Positions 43,070 through 51,790 of a DNA stretch of 64,000 bases are shown piece after piece. This stretch comes from JAJDAN01 sp046583095 (GTDB lineage: Bacteria > Myxococcota_A > UBA9160 > UBA4427): contig JAYGDB010000039.1 of assembly GCA_046583095.1 (NCBI GenBank), forward strand, positions 1 through 64,000, written 5' to 3'. A model generated the notes under the pieces. It made no database searches and was not told the DNA's origin. It saw only the letters and a list, made by a program, of their open reading frames with translations. Within the stretch, counting starts at the first letter, position 1. Every line of letters begins with the position of its first letter. Position numbers and translations under genes: made by a program.

Positions 43070-44200
43070 TCTGACCTCTCGTTGGCGGACTGCTGCAGTA
43101 GTGCCGCCCGGATGAGGCGCTCGAGATCTCCATCCAGCACGGCGTCCACGTTCCCGGTCTCGTAATTCGTGCGGTGATCCTTGACTCGCCGCTGGGGATG
43201 GAGGGTATACGAACGGATCTGGCTCCCGAAGCCGATCTCGCGCTTTTCTCCCGTCGCCTCGGCGAGCTTGACAGCCCGTTCCTGTCGTTGCCGCTCGTAG
43301 AGGTGGGCGCGCAAGACCTTCATGGCCGTGGCCTTGTTCTTGTGCTGGGATCGCTCGTTCTGGCACTGGGCGACGATCCCGGTCGGCGTGTGCGTGATTC
43401 GTACCGCCGAGTCGGTCTTGTTGACGTGCTGGCCGCCCGCGCCGCTCGAACGGTAGGTGTCGATTCGCAGATCCGAGTCGTCGATCTCGAGATCGATGGT
43501 GTCGCCAATCTCTGGCACCGCCGTGACGCTCGCGAAGGCTGTGTGTCGCCGCGCCTGGGAGTCGAAGGGCGAAATCCGCACCAGTCGGTGTACGCCCTGC
43601 TCGACGTTCAGGTAGCCGTACGCGTAGTCACCGCGGATGCTGAGGGTGGCACTGCGGATGCCCGCCTCCTCTCCGGCCTGGAGATCGATGATCTCGACCG
43701 TGAAGCCTTGCCGCTCGACCCAGCGCAGGTACATGCGCATCAACGTGTCGGCCCAGTCGCAAGCGTCGGTGCCGCCCGCGCCACTGTTGATCGAGAGGAT
43801 GACATCGCCGCGGTCGTGCTCTCCACCGAGCAGCTGCCGCATCTCGGCGGCCTCCAGCACGTCTTCGACCCCGCGAAAGTGCTCCGCCGCCTCGCCGCGC
43901 GCTTCGTTGTCGTCGGCCTCTTCGGCCAACTCGAGCAGGGTGGCCGCGTCGTCGAGTGAGGACTCGAGTTCGTCGAAGAGGCTCAGCTCGCGCTCGAGAG
44001 AGGTCTTCTCGCGGCTCGTCTTCTCGGCCTTCTCCCGGTCGTCCCAGAGATCGGGACGGGAGATCTCGGCATTGAGCTCTTCGAGCCGCGCGCGCAGGCC
44101 CGTCAGGTCAAAGACGCCCCCGGAACTCGCCGAGCCGGTCGCGCAGGCGCTGCAGGTTCTCGGCCAGCTCATGAGGCTCGAGGTCGGTGCGGTCACTCAC
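43066..44200 (-). CDS. prfB: Peptide chain release factor 2, with programmed +1 frameshift
   Basis: Class I release factor for UGA/UAA. It is encoded in two frames. GTG 44200 (GGAG about 8 bases upstream) starts a 30-codon segment ending CTT-TGA at 44113-44108. Skipping one base continues as GAC CTG ACG (DLTGLRARLEELNAE) through a 347-codon main frame, about 377 residues in all. The stop-recognition tripeptide is SPF (RISPFDSQARRHT), diagnostic of RF2, and the catalytic GGQ lies in SSGAGGQHVNKTDSA. The 5' end overlaps lnt by 8 bp. Regulation is by RF2 level: when it is scarce, ribosomes pause at the UGA and shift. Confidence 0.95.
44107..44113 (-). promoter_or_regulatory. RF2 programmed +1 frameshift site CTTTGAC
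   Basis: On the reverse strand the sequence is CGG GGG CGT CTT TGA C. The slippery CTT-TGA-C heptamer is identical to the E. coli prfB site, and the G-run just upstream stands where the internal Shine-Dalgarno (AGGGGG) stimulates shifting. Confidence 0.93.
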
Positions 44201-45821
44201 GTGGCTTGCTCCGGTACGCCAGCAAGAAGGTCGCCGCGAGCACCACCCAGCAGGTGACTGCGAAGACGTCGCCATGACGCACGTAGAAGGTCTTGCCGCT
44301 CGAATCGGCCGCACCCACCCGGCGCAGCGGAACGTCCGCCACCAGGTAGGCGCTCTCGAAGATCGGTGTCTGCTCCCGGACCCAGCCTCCGGAATCGATC
44401 ACGGCGGAGACCCCGGTGTTCGCCGCCCGCACGGTATAGACGCCGGTCTCTGCCGAACGCATCGCCGTGATGGCCAGGAACTGGTAGGGAGCCCCCGTCC
44501 TCCCATACCAAGCGTCGTTCGTAATGCCGAAGAGGATCCCCCCGCCGTCATCCACGAAGCGCCGCACCAGGTGCGGAAAGAGCAGTTCATAGCAAATCGG
44601 TACGCCGACCCTCAGGTGGCGGCTGGTTTCCGCCCGCCCCTCGACTCGCAGATCGAGGGCGCGTGGAGCCTCGCCCGGCGTGACGTCTCCCCCGGCGATT
44701 CCACTCGCAACGGCGCGCAGCAGGCCTCCGAGCAGGCCGCGGAACGGAACGTACTCCCCGAAGGGCACGAGGTGGCTCTTGTCATACCGCTCGGTGAATC
44801 CCCGGGACGGCTCCACGAGAAAAGCGCTGTCGAAGAAGCGACCCACGCTCCCGTTCGTCCGATCCACCTCCACCCCGACACTCCCCACGACGAAGCTCGC
44901 ACCCGTCTCCTGCGCGAGCATCCGAACCCGGCTCTGCATCACTGCGTCCGCCTCGACCGCGCCGGGGACCGCCGTCTCGGGCCACACGATGATCTCGGCG
45001 CCCTCTGCGGCGGCCTTTCGCGACAGGTCCTCATAGATGCCGATCGTCCGCTCGAGCCAGGCGCGATTCCACTTCACCCCCTGCTCGATGTTGCCCTGGA
45101 TGGCGGCCACGCGAATCGTCTCGTTGCCCATCGAATCGTTCACGCCGGGCTGAATACGCGTGGCGAACCCGATGCCGTGAAGAACGACGACGACAGCGAG
45201 CGCCGCCAGTGTCGATCGGGATGGAGTCTCGCCGCGCACCCGCGAGCGACTCAGCTCAACGAGTGCGATACCCGCGAGCACCACCGTGAACGAGAGCCCG
45301 TAGACGCCCGTCCACTGGGCGAGACCTAGCAGGCCCGGGTTCAGGTGCTGGGCGTAGCCGAGGGTCGCCCAGGGCCAGCCGCTGAGCGCGAAACCACGCA
45401 GGTGGTCCAGGACAGTCCACAGGATCGCCGCCGTGAACGCGTTGCCGTAACCGACATTCCGCATCCAGACCCATCCCGCCCCGAAGAGCGCGGCCAAGAT
45501 CGCCGCGTAGGTGGCGAGAGCGAAGGGCGCAATCACCGCGACCGCGGCCGGTGCATGGCCGTACGTGCGCGTCACCACATAGATGAAGTGGAGCACGAAC
45601 CCGTGAGCGAGAACCGTCCACGCAAAAGCGCTGACGCTGGCCTGGCGAACGGAGCGTCCAGCAAGTCCGAGAACCAGACAGACTGGCACCGCGAGACTGA
45701 TGCCAATGCCCAGGTCCAGCACCACTCCGGGAAGAAACGGAAGCGGTTGCGGAAACGACAGGAAGGTGGCGACGACGTAGCCGGCCATCCACCGACGCTG
45801 ATGTCGCTCGCTCTCGGCCAC
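44193..45821 (-). CDS. lnt: Apolipoprotein N-acyltransferase
   Basis: Adds the third acyl chain to the N-terminal cysteine of lipoproteins at the inner membrane, which prepares them for Lol-dependent sorting. The 542-residue protein has about seven N-terminal membrane helices, then a nitrilase domain. The catalytic triad is visible: Glu in IIVWPETAVPG, Lys in RYDKSHLVPFGEYVP, Cys in VGVPICYELLFP. GTG start 2 bp from the ybeY stop. Placement beside ybeY, phoH and the lol genes fits a conserved phoH-ybeY-lnt order. Confidence 0.95.
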   Translation of the reverse strand: MAESERHQRRWMAGYVVATFLSFPQPLPFLPGVVLDLGIGISLAVPVCLVLGLAGRSVRQASVSAFAWTVLAHGFVLHFIYVVTRTYGHAPAAVAVIAPFALATYAAILAALFGAGWVWMRNVGYGNAFTAAILWTVLDHLRGFALSGWPWATLGYAQHLNPGLLGLAQWTGVYGLSFTVVLAGIALVELSRSRVRGETPSRSTLAALAVVVVLHGIGFATRIQPGVNDSMGNETIRVAAIQGNIEQGVKWNRAWLERTIGIYEDLSRKAAAEGAEIIVWPETAVPGAVEADAVMQSRVRMLAQETGASFVVGSVGVEVDRTNGSVGRFFDSAFLVEPSRGFTERYDKSHLVPFGEYVPFRGLLGGLLRAVASGIAGGDVTPGEAPRALDLRVEGRAETSRHLRVGVPICYELLFPHLVRRFVDDGGGILFGITNDAWYGRTGAPYQFLAITAMRSAETGVYTVRAANTGVSAVIDSGGWVREQTPIFESAYLVADVPLRRVGAADSSGKTFYVRHGDVFAVTCWVVLAATFLLAYRSKPRE

Positions 45822-45823
45822 GA

Positions 45824-46267
45824 TCAGTCCTCGAGACTGCGCCAGATGCGCCGCTCCTCGGCGCGCATCGCCTTCGCTGCGGAAGGCTCTTCGTGATCGT
45901 GCCCCAGCAGGTGGAGCACACCGTGGATCAGCAGTCGAGCCAGCTCCTGGTCGAAGCCGCGATGGGCCAACCGAGCCTGTCGCTCGGCGATCTCGATCCC
46001 GATCACGACGTCACCCAGGAGCTTGCCGCGATGCTCGGCGGCCTCGCCCTCGACGAGGGAGAAGGAAAGCACATCCGTGGGTCGATCGATCCCCCGGTAA
46101 CGGTGATTGAGCTCAGCCATCTCTTCGTCGTCGACGAGGGAGAGGGAGAGCTCTGAGCGGGCGTGACCTGCGGCGTGAAGGATGCGGCGTGCCCGGGAAC
46201 GAAGCTTCGCAGCGTCGACCCGAGATCCGCGCACATCGCTGGGCGGACCGGTCAGGCGGACGCTCAT
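45824..46267 (-). CDS. ybeY: Endoribonuclease YbeY (rRNA maturation factor)
   Basis: A 147-residue metalloprotein for 16S rRNA 3'-end maturation and ribosome quality control. The zinc-binding motif HGVLHLLGHDHEE is near residue 114, and HRYRGIDRPTDVLSF near residue 55, both family hallmarks. The ATG overlaps phoH by 4 bp. Confidence 0.95.
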   Translation of the reverse strand: MSVRLTGPPSDVRGSRVDAAKLRSRARRILHAAGHARSELSLSLVDDEEMAELNHRYRGIDRPTDVLSFSLVEGEAAEHRGKLLGDVVIGIEIAERQARLAHRGFDQELARLLIHGVLHLLGHDHEEPSAAKAMRAEERRIWRSLED

Positions 46268-47235
46268 TCGGCGGGCTTCCCTCGCTTCGTCGCTTTCCGG
46301 GCCTTCGCTCCCGCGCTCTTCTCTCGGTCGTTCCTTTCGTAGGCCCGGACGATCGACTGCACGAGCGGATGACGGACCACGTCAGCTTCCTTGAACCGCT
46401 GGAGCGCGATCCCTTCCACACCCTCCACCACCTGGATTGCCTCGACCAGCCCACTCAGGACACCCTCGGCGAGGTCGGTCTGCGTGAGATCACCCGTCAC
46501 GACGGCCTTCGAGCTGTAGCCGAGCCGAGTGAGGAACATCTTCATCTGCTCGGGCGTCGTGTTCTGGGCCTCGTCGAGAATGACAAAGGCATCGTTCAGG
46601 GTGCGGCCGCGCATGAATGCCAGCGGGGCGACCTCGATGACCCCGCGCTCGATCAGGCGGCCTACGCGATCGAAATCCATCATGTCGTGCAGGGCGTCGT
46701 ACAGCGGGCGCATGTACGGATTCACCTTCTCGGCCAGGTCACCCGGGAGAAAACCCAAGCGCTCGCCCGCCTCAACCGCCGGGCGGGTCAGGATCACCCG
46801 GGACACCTCGTGCCGATTCAAGGCCGCGATCGCCATTGCCATGGCGAGGTAGGTCTTGCCGGTTCCGGCGGGCCCGACCGAGAGGACGATGTCGTGGCTG
46901 CGCATCAGCTCGACGTAGTTGTGCTGGGCGAGGTTCTTGGCGCGCAACTTCCGGCGCGAGCCGACCGAGGCGAGCACGTCCTCGGTCACCGCCTGCAACT
47001 CGACATCGGGAGCCTCCTTCACGATTCGGATGGCGTCGCGCACGTCCCGGGGTGCGATGCTCTGTCCAGCCTGGATACAGGCGTAGAGCTGTTCGAGAGC
47101 CTTGCGGGCGGAGGCGACACCGGCCTCCGAGCCCACGAGACGAACCTGATTGCCGCGGGCATGCACATCGACACCAAGCTCCTGCTCCAGGATCCGAAGG
47201 GTCCGGTCTCCCAGGCCATACAGCTCCGCGGCCAT
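46264..47235 (-). CDS. phoH: PhoH-like ATPase
   Basis: A 323-residue cytoplasmic PhoH-family ATPase, probably an RNA-linked NTPase, always found near ybeY. Walker A is GPAGTGKTYLA near residue 123, followed by RPAVEAGERLGFLPGDL, FVILDEAQNTTPEQMKMF and VVTGDLTQTDL. An N-terminal KH-like part precedes it, and the C-terminus is basic. The first ATG in frame (47235) has no ribosome site. The conserved N-terminal strand (SLVFDDNQ) lies just upstream in the same frame, which is open to a TAA about 28 codons away but contains only CTG as a near-start (47292 and 47307). The true start is therefore uncertain. Confidence 0.93.
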   Translation of the reverse strand: MAAELYGLGDRTLRILEQELGVDVHARGNQVRLVGSEAGVASARKALEQLYACIQAGQSIAPRDVRDAIRIVKEAPDVELQAVTEDVLASVGSRRKLRAKNLAQHNYVELMRSHDIVLSVGPAGTGKTYLAMAMAIAALNRHEVSRVILTRPAVEAGERLGFLPGDLAEKVNPYMRPLYDALHDMMDFDRVGRLIERGVIEVAPLAFMRGRTLNDAFVILDEAQNTTPEQMKMFLTRLGYSSKAVVTGDLTQTDLAEGVLSGLVEAIQVVEGVEGIALQRFKEADVVRHPLVQSIVRAYERNDREKSAGAKARKATKRGKPAE

Positions 47236-47324
47236 CTGGTTGTCGTCGAAAACGAGGCTCTGTCGGGTACTGGCTTGCTCTTGTCGGGCCAGAAGCTTGT
47301 CTCTCAGCGTCTCTACTTAGTGTC

Positions 47325-48458
47325 TCAGCGATTCCCTTGGCGTGCAGGCGCCAACAGGACCATGCCTTCTCCGCGTCGGGCGTAATAGTAGGGATCGCCG
47401 TGTGCGGCAGTCAACGCGTCACCCTCGAGCAACCCGGTCGGATCGGGGCCCGAAAGATCAGCGGGCCAGGAGCCCGAGAGAAGGCGCTGCGCCTCTAGAA
47501 CGTGCCGGACGCGTCGCTTCTCGAAGACCCCGCGCGCGTCCGCAAGGGGTGCGCGCACGATCGAGAAGACGGGAGGTGCGGGCCGAGTGGACCCCTGGCT
47601 CACGATTCCGGAGACGACTCCCAAGAGAAGCGCGAGCGGGAACGCCACCGCCAGCCACAAACGAGCCTGCCCGACCCTCGGACGCAGGGACGGGTCGGAT
47701 TCAGGTCTACGCACCCCGGCCTGCCGCTTCGAGAGCGGCACGATCACCTCGTGGCGGTGGAGATCCGCGAGTGCACGCGTAGCATCGAAGAGCCCGAGCC
47801 GGGAGAGATCGATGACGCGCTGTGCAGTGAGCCGACCGTCGACGAGACCGTAGATGCACTCGATCGATGGGAGACGACGCTTCGCCTCTCCGCCCGATTC
47901 TCGCTCGTAGCGGTCCAGAGGCGCGCTGCGAGCGAAGACGGTAGCCGCATCCGGGACGAAGTCCGCGAAGGTCTGCCACTCGTCCACCTTTCGTAGGCCG
48001 TCCATCAGGATCTGCTCCGCAGCGAGGAGCTTCTCGGCAGGACGGTCGTGGTTCACAGGCCGGGCCAAGAAGTCGAAGCCGCCTTCCGACCACCGCAGCA
48101 CGACGAAGAGCGTCTCGTCCGTGACCATCTCTTCGATCTGCGCGACGGCTTCGGCACTTACGTCTCCGGCGTCGACGACCAGCCTCGAAACCGGACGCGC
48201 GCACACTTCGCTCTCGGCCTGGAGTTCTTCCAGACGTTCCTGGGTGAGGAGGCCGGAGCGAACCAGCCGCTCGCCGATCGCCTCGTCGTCCGAGCCGAGG
48301 GGCCGACCCCAGACCACAGATCCGGTGTCGAAGGCGAGACGCAGGGTGTCGCCGCCGTGAGAAACGTCCAGGATTCCGGTCTTCCTCTGCTGGCCGATCA
48401 GCTGGAAGATCTCGGCGATTCCGAAGTCCTGCAGGTTGCCCCGGAGCGCGACCGACAT
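47325..48458 (-). CDS. DUF4388-domain membrane protein with pseudopilin-like C-terminus
   Basis: A 377-residue protein. It begins MSVALRGNLQDFGIAEIFQLIGQQRKTGIL (residues 1-30), the DUF4388/PatA-N type domain of deltaproteobacterial signalling proteins. A helical middle region follows, then one membrane helix near residue 290 (LWLAVAFPLALLLGVVSGIV). The last 70 residues (RHVLEAQRLLSGSWPADL ... HGDPYYYARRGEGMVLLAP) resemble the globular tail of type II secretion pseudopilins. The ATG at 48458 overlaps the upstream gene by one base (TGATG). The longer open frame upstream is the shadow of that gene. The role is unknown; signalling or envelope assembly is likely. Confidence 0.82.
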   Translation of the reverse strand: MSVALRGNLQDFGIAEIFQLIGQQRKTGILDVSHGGDTLRLAFDTGSVVWGRPLGSDDEAIGERLVRSGLLTQERLEELQAESEVCARPVSRLVVDAGDVSAEAVAQIEEMVTDETLFVVLRWSEGGFDFLARPVNHDRPAEKLLAAEQILMDGLRKVDEWQTFADFVPDAATVFARSAPLDRYERESGGEAKRRLPSIECIYGLVDGRLTAQRVIDLSRLGLFDATRALADLHRHEVIVPLSKRQAGVRRPESDPSLRPRVGQARLWLAVAFPLALLLGVVSGIVSQGSTRPAPPVFSIVRAPLADARGVFEKRRVRHVLEAQRLLSGSWPADLSGPDPTGLLEGDALTAAHGDPYYYARRGEGMVLLAPARQGNR

Positions 48459-50332
48459 CAGAGCGTCCTCCGGATCATGAGCCCGACAGCGACGACCATC
48501 CCGTAGCCGAGCACGGCGATGCCTCCCGCCACTGCGAAGACCAGCGGTCCCGCCGCGCCTAGCACCAGAGGGTCCGCGACGATGCCATCGCGCCAGAGCA
48601 GGAGGACGCTTCCCCAGGCGAAGAAGAAGAGTCCCAGCAACGAGAGGTAGGCGCGCTTCGCCAACAGCCCGCCCAACCCCGGCACCAGCATCGACGCCGC
48701 CCACGCAAGTTTGTCCAGCTGCGCTTCGCGCGCCCGCAGATCCGAGAGTCGCGCCATCCGCATCGCGGGATCGGTGGTCTCGGGCCGGTGAAAGAGGTGA
48801 TGACAGCCGTTGCAGATCTGGTGGTTCCGGACACTTCCGTCGCAGCGGCTGCAAATTCGCCGCCCGCAGCGGCTGCAGCAACTCGAGTGTTCCCAGCGCC
48901 GGCGAAGGCGTAGACCCAACACCGCCATGGCCAGGAGGCCGCCCGAGGTGTACATCCAGTTCTCGCCCAATCGGCCCGGCAGCAACGCCCGGGAGACGGC
49001 ATCGACGAAGCCGTCTCCGCTTGCACTGTCGATCATGCGATTGCGAATGCGCGCCCTTGGGAACGGGAGATCCGCTACGAAGGCGGGCGCGGCCGCTTGC
49101 GAAAGATCGGCAACGACTGTCGCGTCGATCCTTTGCGCCTCGGCCATCGCCTCCTCGGACTCGTCCATCCGGAACGAGCGCGCATACGCCTGCGACAGGT
49201 TGAACAGCAAGGTCGCCGACCGGACGAGGCCCGCCGCGCGCTCGCCGAGCTGAATCGACTGTTCGGTCTCTCCGCGATCGAAGTGCATGTTGGAGAGGTT
49301 CGCGAGCACCACCGGATCTGAGGGCGTCTCCTGCAGCAAGCGCTCGTAGCGCGCCTTGGCGAGGTCAGGATCTCCCGCGCGACGCTCGTGCAGTGCCAGT
49401 GCAGAGACGGCAAGCCGGTCGTCGCCGGTGCGGACCAGCAGCTCGATATCCGCGGGCGTGCTCATGCTGCGTACGACCGCGTCGGCCGCCGTGGCGACGG
49501 GGTTCGAATCGAGGACAGTGAGTGTGACACCCGCGATACGGGTCATCGGGTAGAGACCGATAACGAGCAACACCGCCGAGAGAGTGAGTGCCCACCGATG
49601 GCCCGCGTCGCCGTAGACGAAGCCCATCAAGAAGAGCCCGAGCACGAGACCCATGAAGGCCTCGCCGAGCAGCACCGGCAGCAGCAGGAGCGAGACGAGC
49701 AGGGCCACGCGGGCGAAGTCCGGCATCTGACTCGACACGAGATCGCCCAGGTCGTGGGCCGCATGGCGGAAGACGCTCGCCCCCACCCAGACGATGAAGA
49801 CGAGGGAGCCGAGCGTGAGGACTGCGGCCAACATCGCGAGAAGCGAGGCCACGAGCCACAACGTCGCCTCAAGATTCCTCGGAATCGCCTCTACGCCCGC
49901 AACCACCTCCCGCGCGGCACTCCCGTAGCGGCCGTCATCCAGGTACGCAGCGGCCAGCTCCATCCGAGCCAGGGGCAGATCCGGAGCTAGGCGAACGGCG
50001 AGCCCCGCACGCTCGAGATGACTCTCGCCTTCGAGGTTCCCCGCCAGCAGGGCGCGTGCAGCAGCCTCGTAGTTGGTGGCACCCAGCTGGAGCGCGCGGG
50101 TTCTCGCGGCGCGCGCGCGGCTCGAGAGATCCGAGCCCCCCGAAAACCAGGCACGCTCCAGCTCGGAGCGGTACCCGACCGGTTGTGCGAGCGAAGCCGG
50201 CCGGTAGCGGCTCGGATCGGGTGTCGCTGGATCCAACACCCCAGCTCGGGCGAGGCTGGCGCCGCTCGACGTGCACGCGGCCACCGCCAGACCGAGCGCG
50301 ACCCATCCTGCCTTCCGTCTCGTTGCTCTCAA
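48458..50332 (-). CDS. TPR-repeat, zinc-ribbon membrane protein, function unknown
   Basis: A 624-residue protein. The TTG start (50332) gives an N-terminus with a lipobox-like VALGLAVAAC, then a region of TPR-like helices (about 70-160). Two or more membrane helices follow (about 165-275), then a second TPR stretch (about 310-400). Near residue 495 is a cysteine-rich ribbon with the pattern CCxxC, CxxC, CxxC and HxxxH, and a C-terminal pair of membrane helices (about 555-620). It shares its operon and a 1-bp overlap with the DUF4388 gene, so the two probably act together. No enzyme motif is seen. Confidence 0.78.
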   Translation of the reverse strand: MRATRRKAGWVALGLAVAACTSSGASLARAGVLDPATPDPSRYRPASLAQPVGYRSELERAWFSGGSDLSSRARAARTRALQLGATNYEAAARALLAGNLEGESHLERAGLAVRLAPDLPLARMELAAAYLDDGRYGSAAREVVAGVEAIPRNLEATLWLVASLLAMLAAVLTLGSLVFIVWVGASVFRHAAHDLGDLVSSQMPDFARVALLVSLLLLPVLLGEAFMGLVLGLFLMGFVYGDAGHRWALTLSAVLLVIGLYPMTRIAGVTLTVLDSNPVATAADAVVRSMSTPADIELLVRTGDDRLAVSALALHERRAGDPDLAKARYERLLQETPSDPVVLANLSNMHFDRGETEQSIQLGERAAGLVRSATLLFNLSQAYARSFRMDESEEAMAEAQRIDATVVADLSQAAAPAFVADLPFPRARIRNRMIDSASGDGFVDAVSRALLPGRLGENWMYTSGGLLAMAVLGLRLRRRWEHSSCCSRCGRRICSRCDGSVRNHQICNGCHHLFHRPETTDPAMRMARLSDLRAREAQLDKLAWAASMLVPGLGGLLAKRAYLSLLGLFFFAWGSVLLLWRDGIVADPLVLGAAGPLVFAVAGGIAVLGYGMVVAVGLMIRRTL

Positions 50333-50542
50333 GGCGGTCCCCTGCCCCCATCCAGATCCCAGGCTCGGGCGTACAGACGGCCTATCGGCCTATCGCGACC
50401 GTCGCTGAAACGCCCGCGGGGAGCCTTCCCGCGCTCCCGAGCGACTCACGAGTCTCTCCGGCATCGACAGCCGAAAGGCCCGCTACTAGACTCCGGCGCC
50501 CTGCCCCATTCCCGGGGCCGCCCGGCAAGACAGGAGTCCTCC
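50333..50542. other. Divergent intergenic region ahead of rpsT
   Basis: A 210-bp gap between the leftward TPR gene and rpsT. A TACTAG element at 50484-50489 could be a -10 for rpsT, but no matching -35 is clear. No other gene or RNA is seen. Confidence 0.3.
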
Positions 50543-50809
50543 TTGGCGAACAGCAAGTCTGCGGAGAAGCGCATTCGCCAGAACGAGAAGCGTCGACTGC
50601 GGAACAAGCGCATTCGCACCGCCATGCGCACCGTCGTCAAGAACTGCCGCACAGCGCTCGAGGGCAGCGACGTCGAAGACGCGCGCACAAAGTTCATCGC
50701 CGCCGAGCGAAGCCTCCGTCGGGCCGCCAGCAAGGGCATCGTCCCCAAGGCCCGCGTGGACCGCGCGGTGAGCCGGCTCGCGAAGCGGTTGAACGCTCTC
50801 TCTTCGTAG
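50543..50809 (+). CDS. rpsT: 30S ribosomal protein S20
   Basis: An 88-residue basic small-subunit protein (ANSKSAEKRIRQNEKRRLRN, then KRIRTAMRTVVK), matching S20 in length and N-terminus. The start codon is TTG (50543), with AGGAG 6 bases upstream; S20 in several bacteria uses a weak UUG start tied to autoregulation. It converges on holA with only 6 bp between them. Confidence 0.96.
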   Translation: MANSKSAEKRIRQNEKRRLRNKRIRTAMRTVVKNCRTALEGSDVEDARTKFIAAERSLRRAASKGIVPKARVDRAVSRLAKRLNALSS

Positions 50810-50815
50810 AGCGCG

Positions 50816-51790
50816 TCAGCTCGCCAGGCCCAGGACCAGGCGCTCGAGTGCCATCGCGGGCCGCATGCTCGATGCACCCTTGAGCTGCATGTCGACGTCG
50901 TGGATTGCCTCGAGGCACGCCGTCAAGCGCGTTGGCGAGTAGCGTCGTACCTGACTCTCCAGCTTGCGGACCACGAAGGGCGGACCCGGCACCCGGGCCC
51001 CGCTTGCGAGGCGAACCAGCTTGCGGAAATGGGACGCCAGGCTGGCGAGCACCAACTGTGGCGCGGCACCGGCGTCGAGAATCCGCGAGAGCAGGCCAAT
51101 GGCGTCGGCCGTGCGCCCTTCGCCGATCGCGTCTGTGAGGTCCCAGATCGGCGCCTCAGCGACCTGGCCGGTGGAGATCTCCGCGTCGGCCAGCGAGATC
51201 TTCTTGCTGCCCGCGACTAGCGCGGCCTTTGCGATCTCCTGCCGCAACAACAGCAGCTGGGGCCCGACGCGGTTGGCGAGTAACTCGGCGACGCCCCGTT
51301 CGAGTGAGAGTCCCTGGCGCTTCGCCTCGGCGCGGATGAAGGACGTGAGAGTGCGGCCCGGCTTCGGAGGCGAGCAATCGACGGATGCGGCGGGCTCAGC
51401 GAACGCCTTGACCCAACGCAAGCGCCGGTCCGCCTTTTCGGCCGTCACGACGAATACCGTCTGAGCCTGTCCGGCCAGTTCGGGGACCACCTCTGCAATG
51501 GCGTCGGTGAGCTCCTCGGCGGAGCCTCGACGGCCCTCTGGATCCCGCAGCACCACGAGCCGGCGGGGGGACAGCATCGGCAAGGCCGCGACGGCGTCGC
51601 GCAGGCTCGCCGGCGTGGCATTCTCGCCTGCCAGGCGATCCAGGTTGAAGTCGCTGGGGCCGTCTGCCAGGACCGCCGCCTGGATGGTCGCGAGGGCATC
51701 GTCTCGCAGCAGGGGCTCCTCACCCGCCAACAAGTAGGCGGGACGAATCGTCCCAGCGGCAATCTCACTCGAGAGCTCCTCGAGATTCAC
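50816..51790 (-). CDS. holA: DNA polymerase III subunit delta
   Basis: A 324-residue clamp-loader subunit that opens the beta sliding clamp. It has the family pattern: RPAYLLAGEEPLLRDDAL at the N-terminus, FNLDRLAGENATP, PMLSPRRLVVLRD, and a helical C-terminal collar (LVLASLASHFRKLVRLASG). GTG start overlapping lptE by 4 bp. The lptE-holA pair is a conserved arrangement. Confidence 0.93.
   Translation of the reverse strand: MNLEELSSEIAAGTIRPAYLLAGEEPLLRDDALATIQAAVLADGPSDFNLDRLAGENATPASLRDAVAALPMLSPRRLVVLRDPEGRRGSAEELTDAIAEVVPELAGQAQTVFVVTAEKADRRLRWVKAFAEPAASVDCSPPKPGRTLTSFIRAEAKRQGLSLERGVAELLANRVGPQLLLLRQEIAKAALVAGSKKISLADAEISTGQVAEAPIWDLTDAIGEGRTADAIGLLSRILDAGAAPQLVLASLASHFRKLVRLASGARVPGPPFVVRKLESQVRRYSPTRLTACLEAIHDVDMQLKGASSMRPAMALERLVLGLAS

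Noticed and set aside
47325..48881. 518-codon version of the DUF4388 gene
   Set aside because: The extra 140 N-terminal residues are the out-of-frame shadow of the TPR gene; the family N-terminus begins at ATG 48458.
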